A DNA stretch of 64,000 nucleotides, from positions 124,001 through 188,000 of the forward strand of contig NW_021635580.1 of NCBI RefSeq assembly GCF_004799145.2. The letters are read 5' to 3'. Under the pieces are notes generated by a model, which had not been told where the DNA came from, ran no database searches, and saw nothing but the letters and a program-made list of their open reading frames with translations. A program made the position numbers and the translations under genes. Positions 34,826-46,754 of the stretch are shown one piece after another. The stretch comes from Neltuma alba. Its lineage: Eukaryota; Streptophyta; Magnoliopsida; Fabales; Fabaceae. Numbering within the stretch: position 1 is the first letter of the stretch; the number at the start of each line of letters is the position of its first letter.

Positions 34826-36725
34826 TGTCACATCACAAATTTTAGGCCTAAGAGCCCTGGAGGTAGCTTGAAGAAGGTAGACTACCAAGCCCTTTAAGAA
34901 AAGTCCTAAAGATGTGAAAAAAAAAAAGCTAGGACGAGAATAGGGATTAAACTATGAAGTGAAAGTTTTTAAGTGCTAAAGTATAATCAAAGTTAGAGAG
35001 TTCAGTAAAGTCTCAAGAGCCCAGAAAGTGAAAAAAAGACTAGAAACAGGCCAAGGGTTAAGCTAGAAACCTCAAAGAGATGGTTGTATGAGGTTAAGTC
35101 CAAATAGGGACTAAACTGTAAATTCAGAAAGTTACGGCTAACAAGAGTAAAAATGAAAAGTGCACAGAAAATTCCAGGAAAATTCCAAAAAATAGAAAAT
35201 ATTATCCTAAGACTCTTTTATGAAGAGAAATGATAAAAACACCCTTGAGACAGTTTAAATAGAATTTATAAGGTTATAGCTGGTAAACAGTATAGTGTTT
35301 GAGATAATTATTTAAAATAGCAAGAGATCTCAAAAATGTCTACAAAAATACGCTTAAATGGTTAAGAAGTTGTACTAATTTATAAAATTAGTCTCATAAC
35401 TAGAAGGGCAAGGGAATGGCTTTAATAAAATATAAAGCCAATTATGTTGATAAAAGAGCATTTTAGTAAATGATTTTTATACAAGGTTTAAAGGATGTGT
35501 TATGGCCTGAGAAAATTCATAATTTTTTTGTAAAAGTAAAAGGAATTTTTAGAGTAGATGGGAGAATTTTTTGAGCTCCGGAAGGCCATAAAAAAAGTCA
35601 GAGAAATGTAAGCCAAGTAAATTAGGAGGAAACTTGAGGACTAAGTTTTGATCCAATGGCTAGGATTTAATCTCCCCTCTCCTCCACCAAATTTTTGTCA
35701 CCTAGCACCTTCTAAAAGAATGATGTAAGGATGATGCAAGAAGGTAATGCAATGATGATGTAAAAGTCCACCTAAATTTCCAAGTTTGTCTTTACTCTTT
35801 CTATTGGCGACCAAGGGCATTTTGGTCCATTCAAGCTAAAGTTTTGGCTATAAATATACCCTCCCTCCTTCACATTTTTGGCCAAGATGAGGATTAGAGG
35901 GGAAAATCTTGCAATTTTGTCTCTTGAATTCCAACCAAGAGGAAGACACCTACCTTTGATCAACCAAGCTTAGATTTAAGATTAGTAGGTTGTTCTACTT
36001 TGTTTCTTGCTTAGTTTTCTTAGTTTGGATAGTTGGAAAATGTTGTCTCCCCTAATATGAGGTGCTGGCCAAAATTTATAGGGTTACAGGAAGGAAGTTT
36101 TGGTGTTAAATCTAGTTGAAAGGCTTCGGTTATAGCTTAATTCAAATGGATGATGATAATTGAAAGATTGCATGTTTTAGTGACCATTGATGCTGTTCGG
36201 CTAGATCTGAATCTTTCCCTTAAGATGAATTTTTGATGATTCTAAGGCTTCTAATGGATTTAGAATGGAAAATTATGTGGAAACAAGTTAAAAAAGTGAA
36301 GTTGAAAGCATTAGAATCGAAGTTAGGATTTTTTGTTTTCAACCTCCCCTATTTAGCCAAAATAGATCAAAAGGAAGGAGTTAGATTTTCATAAATCCAA
36401 GTAGATATTTGGATTCCTTGGGTAAAATTGTATAGGATTAGCCTAAGAGAATAATTTTTATAAAGCTAAAATATTAATTCAAAAATTAAGAGAAAATGGT
36501 TAGGTTTAAGAAAGTAGTCTTGAACTTTATGTAATCTCCTGGTCCTAATAGATTATGTGATCAATATGGTTATATTTAGGACCTTGAAACATCCAAGAGG
36601 ATGTTTATTGATGTTGACTAAAAGCTATTATGGTTGGAAAGTCAAAAGAATCAAAGGAAAAGTAAGAGGAAAGCTTAAAGTACAAGGTAGTGAACTAACC
36701 CTATTGTGTGCTTGATGTGGTATGC
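34826..36725 (+). mobile_element. T-LTR 13, 5' two-thirds
   Basis: Starts TGTCACATCACAAATTTTAGGCC and follows the nested LTR at 54562 closely (AAGAAGGTAGACTACCAAGCCC, TATA box, TTTGGCCAAGATGA, GTACAAGGTAGTGAAC). It runs into a fold-back palindrome instead of its own 3' third. Confidence 0.7.
35849..35856 (+). promoter_or_regulatory. Putative LTR promoter TATA box
   Basis: TATAAATA in GGCTATAAATATACC, with TTTTTGGCCAAG about 25 bases downstream. Confidence 0.6.
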
Positions 36726-36980
36726 TTACATGTTGATTTGCATTTTCTGATGTTTGAATGATGTTATGACATGATGATTATTGCTGGAAATGCTGTTCCA
36801 TGGCCATGTATTTTTAGACCAAGCATAAAGCATGATGGCATGTCACTAGTTATGACATGATGATTATTGCTGGATTTGCATTTTCATGCTTTATGCTTGG
36901 TCTAAAAATACATGGCCATGGAATAGCATTTCCAACAATAATCATCATTCAAACATCAGAAAATGCAAATCAACATGTAA
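36726..36980. repeat. Fold-back inverted repeat (~110-bp arms)
   Basis: The left arm starts TTACATGTTGATTTGC at 36726; the right arm ends at 36980 as its reverse complement. Arms differ at only two or three bases and by a 13-base segment (TTATGACATGATG) absent from the right arm. About 50 bases lie between the arms. The sequence is T-LTR middle (CCATGGCCATG..AGCATAAAGCATGATGG). The junction turns T-LTR 13 (plus) into minus-oriented sequence. At 36981 on, GTTGGGTTACTTATC is tandemly duplicated. Confidence 0.8.
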
Positions 36981-38557
36981 GTTGGGTTACTTATCGTTGG
37001 GTTACTTATCGTTGGAGCACGCTTAATTGAATAGTGCTGATAGGCGTGAACCCTAGTACCTTGCTGTCTTAAGCCCTTCTTATTCTATCTTTAGTCAGGT
37101 CTATTCAGCTTACATTCTTGTGTCTCGTCTTATCTTAAGAATTTACCCGTCAATACTCAGTCTGTCTCTATATCACATGGGTTCTTCCTGTATTTAGAGC
37201 TAGCCTGAGTGTCTCTTTTTCAGGTCTTATGGCTCTAACTCCTCTAACTTTGGCTTTCCTCTATTAATCGGAAGGAAATTGAATCCAGCTTAATTAATGA
37301 TAAGGTTATCTAGAAGGAAATCATGGATACTCTCTCAGTATTGGTTTACAACTGAAGGAGGTTTCCACATCCTCAACTCATCCCTGCTCCTCATCTTCCC
37401 AAATAGGTACCAATCTCTGGGAGACTTAGACCATAGGACTAAGTGAAGTCATCTCCACTCAGTTGGTCACCATACTAATAATTCCCCAAAAACTGTTCTA
37501 AGAACTAATACCATTTCTTAAACTTCCTGTCAATTCCCCAGGCCACCTATTTGTCTCTTTAGGAGCCTAAGCCAATCTGTCTTAGGAGTTCTCTTACTCC
37601 TCCAGCTGTTCTTACCGTCTCTTACTACTTTAGAACGGTATAGAGAGAGGACTTATACAACTTCTCTTTCCTCTACTTTACTTTTCAGTACGAGCATACT
37701 CTAACATGCATAATGTCTGGCATTTTAATGCAAGGAGTGTAAGCTCTTACTGGTTGCTATGTCCGTAGCATGCTAGCCGGACATCTTATCCCTACAAGAG
37801 GGAGCCTCTTTTCTATTCGCAACTGTTTCTAGAAGTTATAGGGAGAAGACTTTTGAGGTTCTTTTTCTTTCTATTTGCCCTTCTTTGCTAAGCTCAGGGA
37901 CATTGAACCCTAGCTTTATTCTTGGCTAGTCATGCTTCCATTGGTGTGAAGTCAACTCTGCTTGCCTGAAGGACTTCCATGTCCTAGCCTCACTGTAATC
38001 CCCAACTAAGTCAACTACTTCCTTTCAAGCAATGAAGGAAGGGTCTGGCTCACAACCCTAGGCCATTAGCACTTTTGCTTTCCCTTATCCTCAGGGATTA
38101 CCGGTGGCAAAAAGTGATTTTTAGCTCTTTTGACCTTTTATATCTATTTAGGAATCAAAGATAACTACTTTGATCGTGCTGCCTTAACCTTGTATCAAGG
38201 CTACAGTAACTGTATCTAACTTAGGTTGCCACTTAACCCTTTTCGTCTAGGGTTTAGACTCATACTTTTATCTGACTTATGAGCCATTATCCCCTTTTCT
38301 TTAGAGGGAAGTCTCTTTATCTTTACACAGTGGCTACCTTCCTCTACGTATAACTTCTCATCATCATTTTATCTGTACCTTTCTAACAGAAGATCCCAAT
38401 TTCATTTAAAGATCCTTATTACTTATTTTCCCTAGAGCATTCACCTCCAATCCATAAGGAGTTGGACCTTAGCTAGTATTCCACTACTAGCTCTAACCTG
38501 AATTGAGCTTTTCTAAATTCTTACAGATAGTTCTCTTCTTCCTATGCCAAAACCTCT
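36981..38557 (-). mobile_element. Non-coding interior of a minus-strand T-element (LARD-like)
   Basis: In element sense it runs left from the primer site at 38558-38569. It matches the plus-strand interior at 7436-9880 (for example AACTATCTGTAAGAATTTAGAAAAGC and TAGAGCTAGTAGTGGAATACTAGC, reversed). It ends at about 37035 at the same place where the other copy ends (9880). There are no coding motifs. Its 3' LTR is absent; the fold-back palindrome lies at the break. Confidence 0.65.
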
Positions 38558-38569
38558 GCTCTGATACCA
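38558..38569 (-). other. Primer binding site, initiator-Met-tRNA type
   Basis: Minus-strand TGGTATCAGAGC, the full 12-base consensus, four bases inside the LTR end. It makes 38574-41489 a 5' LTR. Confidence 0.85.
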
Positions 38570-39321
38570 AAAATGTCACACCTTACTTATATAGTACCTT
38601 AGCATTCATTTAGAACCATTCCAGACCATGTTGGATGGTCTTACACTTAAAAATTTCAATTTGGATGTTAATTTTCGAAAAATTACTGTTCACTGTCCAG
38701 TTTTCAGATTACAAGTCCAACTTTGAAAAATCATAACTAATTCTAGAAAAATTGTATGGAGGTGTTCCAAAATTCTACAAAAAGCTATTGCAATGCCCTT
38801 TAAAGCAAAAATATTCAACTGAATTCACCCTTACTGAAAACGTACAGTTTATTGGATTAAAATTACTATTTGTTTGGTAAAATCTGGACTTTCCAGATTC
38901 TCCGCCTTAACTTTGAAAATTCATATCTCTTCGTACACGTCAAAATGAGGTGATTCACCACTCATTTTAAAGCTTGGGATGTGCATTATAATTATACCAA
39001 ATTTTATAGCTTAACTCATTCATATGATAGGTCAAACTGAAGCTCGAAACTAACTGCTCCATGACCTACGTTTTATCCCTTAACATCTCTTTACTTTAAT
39101 TCTTTTTATTTCTTTGGCATACCTAACATGGGTTTACTTTTTCCCATTCATGCTCATACATTCCTATACATCCCATAACCTTTATGATTAAATACATAGG
39201 AGAATTATACATTGAATATTAGTATCAATCATTAGCATCAATAATTCTCCACTTCTTCTCCTTGCTTCTCATGCCATTAGTGCCGATCATTGATTGACCT
39301 AAAGGTTGGTTATGGAGGGGT

Positions 39322-39339
39322 GAGATTCAAGGGAATCTC
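39322..39339 (-). other. Conserved T-LTR stem-loop
   Basis: GAGATTC AAGG GAATCTC; a 7-bp perfect stem with a 4-base loop. Confidence 0.65.
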
Positions 39340-40457
39340 AGTAGCAAACATTACCACATATATTCACAAGATGGATGCTAGTGTATGGTATGTAGTTTTT
39401 CATAAACTTAAGTTAACTAGTGACATGCCATCATGCTTTATGCTTGGTATAAAAATGCATGGCCATGGGAACATATTAAAAACAGCATTTCTAGCAACAA
39501 TCATCATGTCACAACATCATTTAAACAACAAATACAAACCAACACATGAGCATACTATGTCAAGCACATGAAGGGTAAGTTCACTACCTTGCACCTCAAG
39601 CTTTCCTTTTACTTTTCCTTTGACTCCCTTGACTTTCCAACCATGTGGGCATTCGGTCAACATCACCAAACATCCTCTTGGATGTTACAAAGGCCCTAAA
39701 CATAACCATATTGATCACACAATCGATTAGGACCATTAGATTACATAAAGTTCAAGACTAGCTTTCTTGAACCTTAACCCTTTCTCTTAGTCTTAGGGTT
39801 TTCTTTCTAACTTTTCTAATATAAATCTTATCATTTTCTATCCTTAAGATCTATTTCTTGTCAATTAGGACCACTTTAGATGGCCTTAGATTCAAGAATA
39901 CCAAATCTGGAAATTTTGGTTCGTGGGTACTGTTCATGCAGAAACTCCAGAATTTTTGCTCAATTTTGAAAATTCATAATTAAATCTAGAAAACTCCAAA
40001 TTGAGTGGTTCCAAGTCTCACTGAAATCTACTTAAGTTAACTTTAAAGGAAAAATAGTTTCAGGAACCAATTCTAGGCAGAACAGTACCGGAATTGTACG
40101 GAACTCGAAACTCTTCCAAAAGTTCAACATTGTTTCCAGATTTCAAACCCTAACTTTGAAAAATCACCATAAATCGTACACATATCCAAATAAAGTGTTC
40201 TACCCATGGATTTAAAGCTTACAGAGTGTACTTTAAGCATGAAAAATTTTAGAATCAGATACACACAGTAACTAATTCAAAATAGGTATCAAATTAGATG
40301 CTACAGCCACCACATACCTTGATCTTGAAGCTTGAGCTTAGGAGGACTTTCTCTCTTTCTCTCACTAGAAATAGCTCTTTCTCTCTCTAGATGCAAGGGC
40401 AGTAGAGTTTCCCCTAGTGTTCATCAGCTTGGCCAAATTGGGGGGGAAAAGAGTGCC

Positions 40458-40465
40458 TATTTATA
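40458..40465 (-). promoter_or_regulatory. Putative LTR promoter TATA box
   Basis: Minus-strand TATAAATA in GGCTATAAATAGGCAC, with TTGGCCAAG about 25 bases downstream in element sense. Confidence 0.6.
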
Positions 40466-41489
40466 GCCAAAGAGTTGGCTTGAATGGACCAAAATGCCCT
40501 TGGTAGCTAGAAGAAGGAGTAAGGGCAATTTTGGAAGTTCAAGTGGACTTTTGCATCATCATTGCATCACCTTATTACATCATCCTTGCATCATGCTTCT
40601 AGAAGAGGCCACGTGTCGTGAAAATGGTGGAGGAGAAGGGAGATTAGATCATAACCGTCGGATCTAAACTTAGCCCTTAAGTTTCCTCCTATTTTACTTG
40701 GCCCACATTTCTCTGACTTTCTTTATGGCCTTCCGGGGTTTAAAAAATTCTTCTATCTACTCCATAAATTTCCCTTCATTCTACAAAGTATCTATGAATT
40801 TTTTCAGGCCATAACACTTCCTTTAAGCCTTGTATAAAAGTCATTTACTAAAATACCCTTTTATCAATATAATCTGCTCTTTAATTTATTAAAGCCATTC
40901 CACTGGCCTTTTGGTTGTGGGACTAATTTTATAAATTAGTATAACCTTTCAACCAATTAATCCTTATTTTTACGTACATTTTTGAGGTCTTTTACTATTT
41001 TAAATAATTACCTCAAACAGTGTACTTTTTACTGGCCATAACCTCATAAATTCCATTTAAGCTATCTCAGGGGTATTTTTGTCTTTTCTCTTCATAGAAG
41101 AGTCTTAGAATATTATTTCCTATTTTCTGGGATTTTCTTGGAATTTTTTGTACACTCTTCCATTTTTGCCCTTGCTGGTCATAATTTTTTGAATTTACAG
41201 TTTAGTCCCTGCTTGGACTTAACTTCATATAATCCTCTCTTTGAGGCTTCTAACTTAACCTTTAGCCTATATCTAGTCTCTTTTCTCTCTCTAGGCCTTC
41301 GAGACTTTACTGGAGTCTCTGACCCTGATTATACTGAAGCCCCTGAAAAACTTTTACTTTGCAGTTTAGTCCCTAAAACTGCTTTGACTTCCTCTCTCAT
41401 CTTTGGGACTTCTGCTCAAAAAGGGTCTGGTAGCCTATCCAATTCAGGATACTTTTGATGCTTATAGGCCTAAAAGTCTGGATGTTACA

Positions 41490-41683
41490 TAGGCCCTGAG
41501 CTTTGTCTAAGTCTCTAACTTCCTCTTTTCCTAGTCCCAAAAAACTTTTCTTTTGCGATTTAGTCCCTAGGAATCCTGCTGTCCTTCCAGGGAATCTTTA
41601 GGATCTCTGCCAAAAAAGGTCTAGTAGCATGCCCATTTCAGGCTAATTCTAGTACTTCTAGGCCTAAAATTCGGGATGTGACA
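41490..41683 (-). mobile_element. Start of the 3' LTR of the split T-element
   Basis: TGTCACATCCCG at 41683, preceded in element sense by a polypurine tract. Only 194 bp remain before the T-element whose 5' LTR is 38574-41489 interrupts it. Confidence 0.75.
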
Positions 41684-41702
41684 ATCCTCCCCCTCTCGAA
41701 AG
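41684..41702 (-). other. Polypurine tract
   Basis: Minus-strand CTTTCGAGAGGGGGAGGAT just before TGTCACATCCC. The preceding TTTGAGGACAAAATTTC fits the end of a Tekay-like pol (Phe-Glu-Asp-Lys-Ile). Confidence 0.75.
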
Positions 41703-42421
41703 AAATTTTGTCCTCAAAGTTTTTGGATCAAACCTTTATCATTACGCTTAATGAGAGGTCAATTAAGAAGAATATTCCTACTTATACTCAACTTTTCCCT
41801 TTTCAACTTCTCATTATATCTCATTGCTAGGTTTCAATCCTAGAATTCATACTTACATAGCTTTTCCTTTGTTACTTTTCTATCATTTATATGAGTATGG
41901 CCTTTGCTTTTACGTATTTTATCATCACTGCTTGCATTCTTCCTATACTTTAGGCCCATTCTTTCATAATAATCCCATGACAGTATACCCATCTTTATGG
42001 TATTTTACTATACCATGGCATTTCAAGTCTTGTTAACACTGCCTTTATCAGGTTTTTTCGGCATACTCTGCCTTCTTTTATCTTTACCTTAAGGGCCTAT
42101 CTTCTTTTACATTCTCATTTCAAATATAGCTTGCTTGAATGCATAGCCTTCAGGACTTATAGCCTATGGTTCCCTTAATTCTTACTCTCTTTACTTTCTT
42201 TGTTGACTAGAATGGAATCGAGCTCGGCCTATTCAACAATAATAGTGTGTGTGGAAAAGTCAAGGGTACTCTCTTTGTACTAAGCAACCAATCTGAGGAG
42301 GTTTTCTCATCTTAGACTCATCTCTGGTCGTCTCATTCTCATGCTCCAAAGAGATACTACCCTTATGGCTCAATAACCTTCCTTTAGGCTTGGTCTACTA
42401 TGACTTTGAGAGCTACCATAC
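41703..42421 (-). mobile_element. Non-coding interior of the split T-element, right of its 3' LTR
   Basis: Matches 30640-31060 in reverse (AGACCAAGCC, AGAGAGTACCCTTGAC, TATTATTGTTGA, and so on). No integrase sequence precedes the polypurine tract, unlike 31081-31560. It is interrupted at 42421 by the Athila-type element and resumes at 59213. Confidence 0.65.
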
Positions 42422-43893
42422 TGACGAGAGCCTTTTTATCGTTCGCTTGGGGTTCTCACTCAAAAATAAATCCAAGTTATGCAGTATAATGCAAACTCGG
42501 GTCGTTTCACGCTTGGGAGCCTTAATTAATTACCTAAGTTGGACTAAATGCCATGCAAAGTAATGAAAAGGGGTTTTTGGGTTTTTAACATTTAATGAAA
42601 TGTGCCAAAATTGAATGCAATGAAAACAAACCTAAGATACTACGTTTTTAGTGTTTTAAGATAATAATGATGTAATGGAAATGATTTATAGGAAATCTCT
42701 TGAAAATGGTTTTGATGGCAATCATAGTTCACTTAAATATTGGGAGTTTCAAAATCCATTAGGTTTTCTTAATAAGAACCTCATTAACTCAATGAGTCCA
42801 AAGCTTTCATTAATGAACTCATTAATGAAAACTTTGTTTAGCTTCCCTAATATGTAAATTTAGAATGATCATGCAATTGGCTCAATGTAACACACAATCA
42901 ACTCAGTACCGAAACATAACCATGCAAGATAGGAGAGAATCATGAGAGTTACAATAAGCATATATGCAACCACATATATTTAAGCACAAATTCAACATCA
43001 ATCAATCCAAATTACAAATGTTAATCATTAACCACTGATTACAGAATTAATCAAAGTGTCTAACTAAGACTTTACAACTCCTAGACCTAGGAAATTATAA
43101 ACACAAAGCTAAAAACTAAAGATTAAAACTAAAACTCCCCTTTGAAGCTTGGAAACTCATGCTACTCCACCATTTTCAAGAGTTGGAAAAGCTAGCTCAT
43201 CATAGCCTTGGAATCAGCTCCAACCAGAGTTAAATCTTCAGCTATAACAGTCAGGAGATGAAGGAAATGAAAGTGGATGAAGAAGAAGTGCAGGAAAATG
43301 GAAGGTGAAGGAGATGGAGATGGAGGATTAGGGTTCTGTGGGAAAGATGAGAAGAGATGATGATAGAAACGTAGGTGGTGGCTGAATAATAGTGTCTCAC
43401 CTCACCCATTCCCAAAATAGGGTTTCTAACCTGAAAATTGCGTGTATGGGTCGGTTCCTGGGGGGTAGGTAGGTCAGAATTTCCCGAAATGGTCGGGTCT
43501 GAAATTTGCTGATACGAGGGGTTCGCCGCGGCGAACCATGGCCGAGAGCTTTCCTTCTTGACGGACGATGTTCGCCGCGGCGAAAGCAGAAGTGTGCCGT
43601 GGCGAACTGAGGCAGAGGCTCCTTTCTTGCTTCTTGTGCCTTGAGTTCTTCAATTCTGGCCCCAATCTCAAGTGTCCTATAATAAAAAGTAACAATTTGA
43701 AGCATCAATTGTCCTAGAAATCAATTGAATACAATTAATAACCAATTATGACAATTTTACCCTAAAAAAGACACTAACTCAAAGTAAGGACTCTTAATCT
43801 AAATTAAGCACAATTATCATCAAAAGGAACCAAAATCTATGATAAATACCCTTAAAATGATATGAAATAACATAGAATAATTGGGTTCAATCA
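42422..43893 (-). repeat. 3' LTR of Athila-type element 1
   Basis: 1472 bp, TGATTGAACCC at 43893 to CTCTCGTCA at 42422. It differs from the 5' LTR mostly by transitions and a few 1-base indels. It contains a palindrome cassette about 300 bp from its start in element sense. The 103-codon minus ORF at 43397-43708 recurs in the other LTR; it is an LTR repeat, not a gene. Confidence 0.9.
43522..43607. repeat. Palindrome cassette in the 3' LTR
   Basis: Two perfect TTCGCCGCGGCGAA palindromes (43522-43535 and 43571-43584), 49 bp apart, and a third variant, GTGCCGTGGCGAAC (43594-43607). GGCCGAGAGC lies between the first two. Confidence 0.9.
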
Positions 43894-43906
43894 AATTCCC
43901 CCACAC
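43894..43906 (-). other. Polypurine tract of Athila-type element 1
   Basis: Minus-strand GTGTGGGGGAATT directly before TGATTGAACCC of the 3' LTR. Confidence 0.8.
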
Positions 43907-45602
43907 TTAGACCTTTGTACTCCTGGATAAAGCTCAAAAATAATTCAAAGAGATACCAGCACCAAGAGAAACACTTGAGATTCTTACAGTAAACAAGAAT
44001 ATGCTTAAAGATGAAAACAGAAGATTAGTAAGAAATTCTTACAGAAGTTGACATCAGTAAACAAGAATATGCTAAGAAAATGAGCACAATGGACAATTAA
44101 CTCAAAAGACTGATGAAGAAAGATCTATCTCACAGATAAGTGTTTCACTCTTAACTCACTTGTTTTGGGGTTATTTCACTCCAAGTCTACTCAATCCAAT
44201 TCCTACCATAGGCTTGTAATAATTCTACCTCTCCACCACAGGAAGCAAACTTTGCAAATCAAGAGGACTTTTAGGGGTTAGAATTGGGAATGAAGGCCAA
44301 TCGAAATGAATGGAATGAGAATGAAAATGGAAATGAGTACAAGCATACAAATTATTAAGACAGAATTAATCTAAATAAAAGCAAGGGGAGAAGCTACTTA
44401 GTTTTTATTTTATAATTTTTATATCTTTATCCTTTCTTTTCTTTGCTTTGTTCTCCTTTTCTTTCATTCTTTCTTTCTTTTTTTCTTTCTTTTTTTTTTA
44501 AGTATCTCATTTCTTCTTCTACTTTTTTTTTTTACAAAAGAATTGCATGCATGTACTCAAGATGAAGGTCCAAAGGGGTTTACAATGGTAAAGTGATTGG
44601 GTTTGTATTTGGGAAACGAGGATTTGAAATCGAATGCCTCTATCATATTTACAAAAATTGATTCACTAAGCTTCGATTAAGAATTAAAACAAGTTCTAGA
44701 GAAATATGAAATAAGCAGATTCACTCAATTTAATAACTTTAGGCCCAAAAATCCTTCCAACAAGGCTAAAATCTCAATTAATCAATCCCAAGGGTTAACA
44801 ACCACATAGTCATAATTTCAAAGCATATCATCATTTATTATCTGTCAAAAACATGAGAATAACTAGCCCAAGTTCAACCCTCATTTAAAAGCATGGGAAG
44901 TTTTCTAAAACCACAAGTAGACTTTGAACTTTCTATCAATTTTAAAAGGGATGCAGGAGCATAAAGAATCTAAGCCAGGAAAAATTTCTAAAGACCAGTT
45001 GAAATTGCAAAGAATTTATTAATTAAATAAAATTTTTTTAGGGGGTCGCCGCGGCGAAGGCTCACAGAGAGCCAAGTCTGGAGAAGGGCCCTGCTTTGCC
45101 GCGGTGAAAACATAAGTTGGCCGCAGCGAAGTGTGGCCGAGAGCTACATTAACGTGATAAAAGGTGCTTCGCCGCGGCAAAGGAAAATGTTTGCCGCGGC
45201 GAAGGGTGGCAGAAAGCGAAATCCTGTGCAATTTTCAACTCTTCAGCAAATCAAGTTCAAAAAATTCACAATTTAACCAATTTATCAGTTCAAAAACACC
45301 TCAAAATCAGATAGATGCATGGATGCATGAGAATTATTTGCTAAAATCCACAATAGGTCCCTCCCCCACACTTAAACACAACATTGTCCTCAATGGGTGA
45401 ACAATGTGAATCAATGACAGCAAATACCAGAAATGAAGTGCAGGGGTGAAAATAAAGCAAAGATCATAACAAACCAATGAGAAAGCATCCATCTAAACAA
45501 GTTCAAAACTAACAGAGCACAATAAAGGTTAAGAAATATCCAGCCTCAGAACAATAGAATAAATGAAACAAGAGAAAACAACAGAAACACAAAGACTAAA
45601 AA
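43907..45602 (-). other. 3' untranslated region of Athila-type element 1
   Basis: 1.7 kb with no ORF in element sense. It holds an A/G-rich tract in element sense (44400-44540; pyrimidine TTTCTTTC-type on the plus strand) and a palindrome cassette. A decayed counterpart lies at 13886-15365. Confidence 0.75.
45045..45204. repeat. Palindrome cassette in the 3' untranslated region
   Basis: Five boxes: GTCGCCGCGGCGAA, TTTGCCGCGGTGAA, TGGCCGCAGCGAA, TTCGCCGCGGCAAA and TTTGCCGCGGCGAA. They are interspersed with ACAGAGAGCC, GGCCGAGAGC and, after the last, GGCAGAAAGC. Confidence 0.9.
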
Positions 45603-46754
45603 CTAAAGCTGCTGCCCAGGATCATCTGCCACGAACCCTGACGGTCCTGCACCCGATGTGCCTACTCCGTCCATACCCATACTGCTCTGTGGCTCCTCCT
45701 CCTCAGCTGGTAAGGCAAAGTTCAATCGGTCCACGATCAAGGCATCAATACGGCGGCGGTAGTGACGATCTCGCTCATACAATGCATCATGGTCCTTTTG
45801 CCGCTTAATCTCTCGGAGTAGTGTAATGCGTAACTGGTGAACATCCTTGGACAGCTCGTCAATGTCATCCGCAAGTGCGTCTAAGGTGACTGGCTGGGAA
45901 GGCTCAGGAGCATCTTGGCCTTCCTCGGCTGGCTCAGCAGCTGCCTGGCCTGCACCAACATCATAAACAGGATGGATAGGAGGGTGGGGTCCAATAGTAG
46001 GCTGTTTGAGGCGCTCATACCGGAAGAGGGGTGCAGGTTCGAAATAGCTGTCATTATCAAATTCAGGTACCCCGCACGCGCAGAAAATGTCAGTGATAAG
46101 GTGGGGAAAAATGATGCTATTGGTGAGTTTGGGGGTGTTGACAGAATCGTAGAGGGCTGATTAGATAGTTTCAGCTACATCAAAAGTTTTTCTGGTCATG
46201 AGGAGATAAACGTAAAGGGCTTGGCATTTAGGAAGGTTCTGGAGATGGGAAGTGGGCAAGATGTTGTTGCAGACCAGGTGCAGCTATCGCCTCAGGCCGG
46301 AAATCGGAGCGTTTCAAGTAAAGCTCAACATTGCGGGGACGATGCCAAGTGGCACCATCCCGGCACAGGGTCTAGACAATTTCATCAAAAGGGTAATTAT
46401 CTCTGTAATGCAAATAGTGGGAATGACGAACCTCAGGAAGGCGGTAATGGTGGGATATGTTATCTATGGTGAAGGAGTAATTCACACGATGGATAACATG
46501 CCATTAAGGCGGGCGTAGGTGTAAAAGTGGCGGACAAAGGCATCATTGCCCATTTCTCGTGGGCGAACCAATTCGGTCAATTGGGATTCCCGGAGTTTTT
46601 GGACAAAGGGGTTGTCTGGTGGGTCAAGAGGAAAGGGTCTCTCCTTAAGGAGGGGGCGCTGGTCTACTAACTTATAGAGGTTGTCATAAGACAAGTCATC
46701 CCCTGAGTCAGAGTCAGACGTGGGCAAGGGTTCAGGGCGTTTGGTGCGAGGCAT
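45603..46754 (-). pseudogene. Third ORF of the Athila-type element ('putative plant transposon protein' type)
   Basis: A coding region downstream of integrase. It opens with MPRTKRPEPLPTSDSDSGDD at 46754 and continues with LVDQRPLLKERPF, like the 'RPLLxER' lead-in of the putative plant transposon protein domain (PF20167 as I recall it) found in Athila-type elements. It contains NYSFTIDNISHHYRLP, then WHRPRNVELYLKRSDFRP. The C-terminus is acidic then basic and likely helical (DALADDIDELSKDVHQLR). The original frame breaks near 46485 and again between about 46230 and 46310. In-frame stops are at 46372-46374 and 46161-46163. The natural end is TAG at 45603-45605. Function is unknown; some authors call ORFs here env-like. 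I see no signal peptide or membrane segment. Confidence 0.65.

Larger units (their letters stand above)
38574..41489 (-). mobile_element. T-LTR 14: 5' LTR of a minus-strand element
   Basis: 2916 bp from TGTAACATCC at 41489 to GGTGTGACA at 38574. It has a TATA box, the TTGGCCAAG leader motif and the stem-loop. Beyond 41489 lies the first 194 bp of another T-LTR, so this element inserted into that LTR. It is similar along its whole length to the nested LTR at 54562-57679. No ORF is conserved. Confidence 0.8.

Noticed and set aside
43397..43708. 103-codon ORF, repeated at 58746-59027, as a conserved gene
   Set aside because: Its repetition is explained by the two LTRs; it reads through the palindrome cassette and is frameshifted between the copies.
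45045..45204. CRISPR-like array of short repeats
   Set aside because: Spacing is irregular, boxes are palindromic variants without unique spacers of constant length, and the setting is a plant retroelement.
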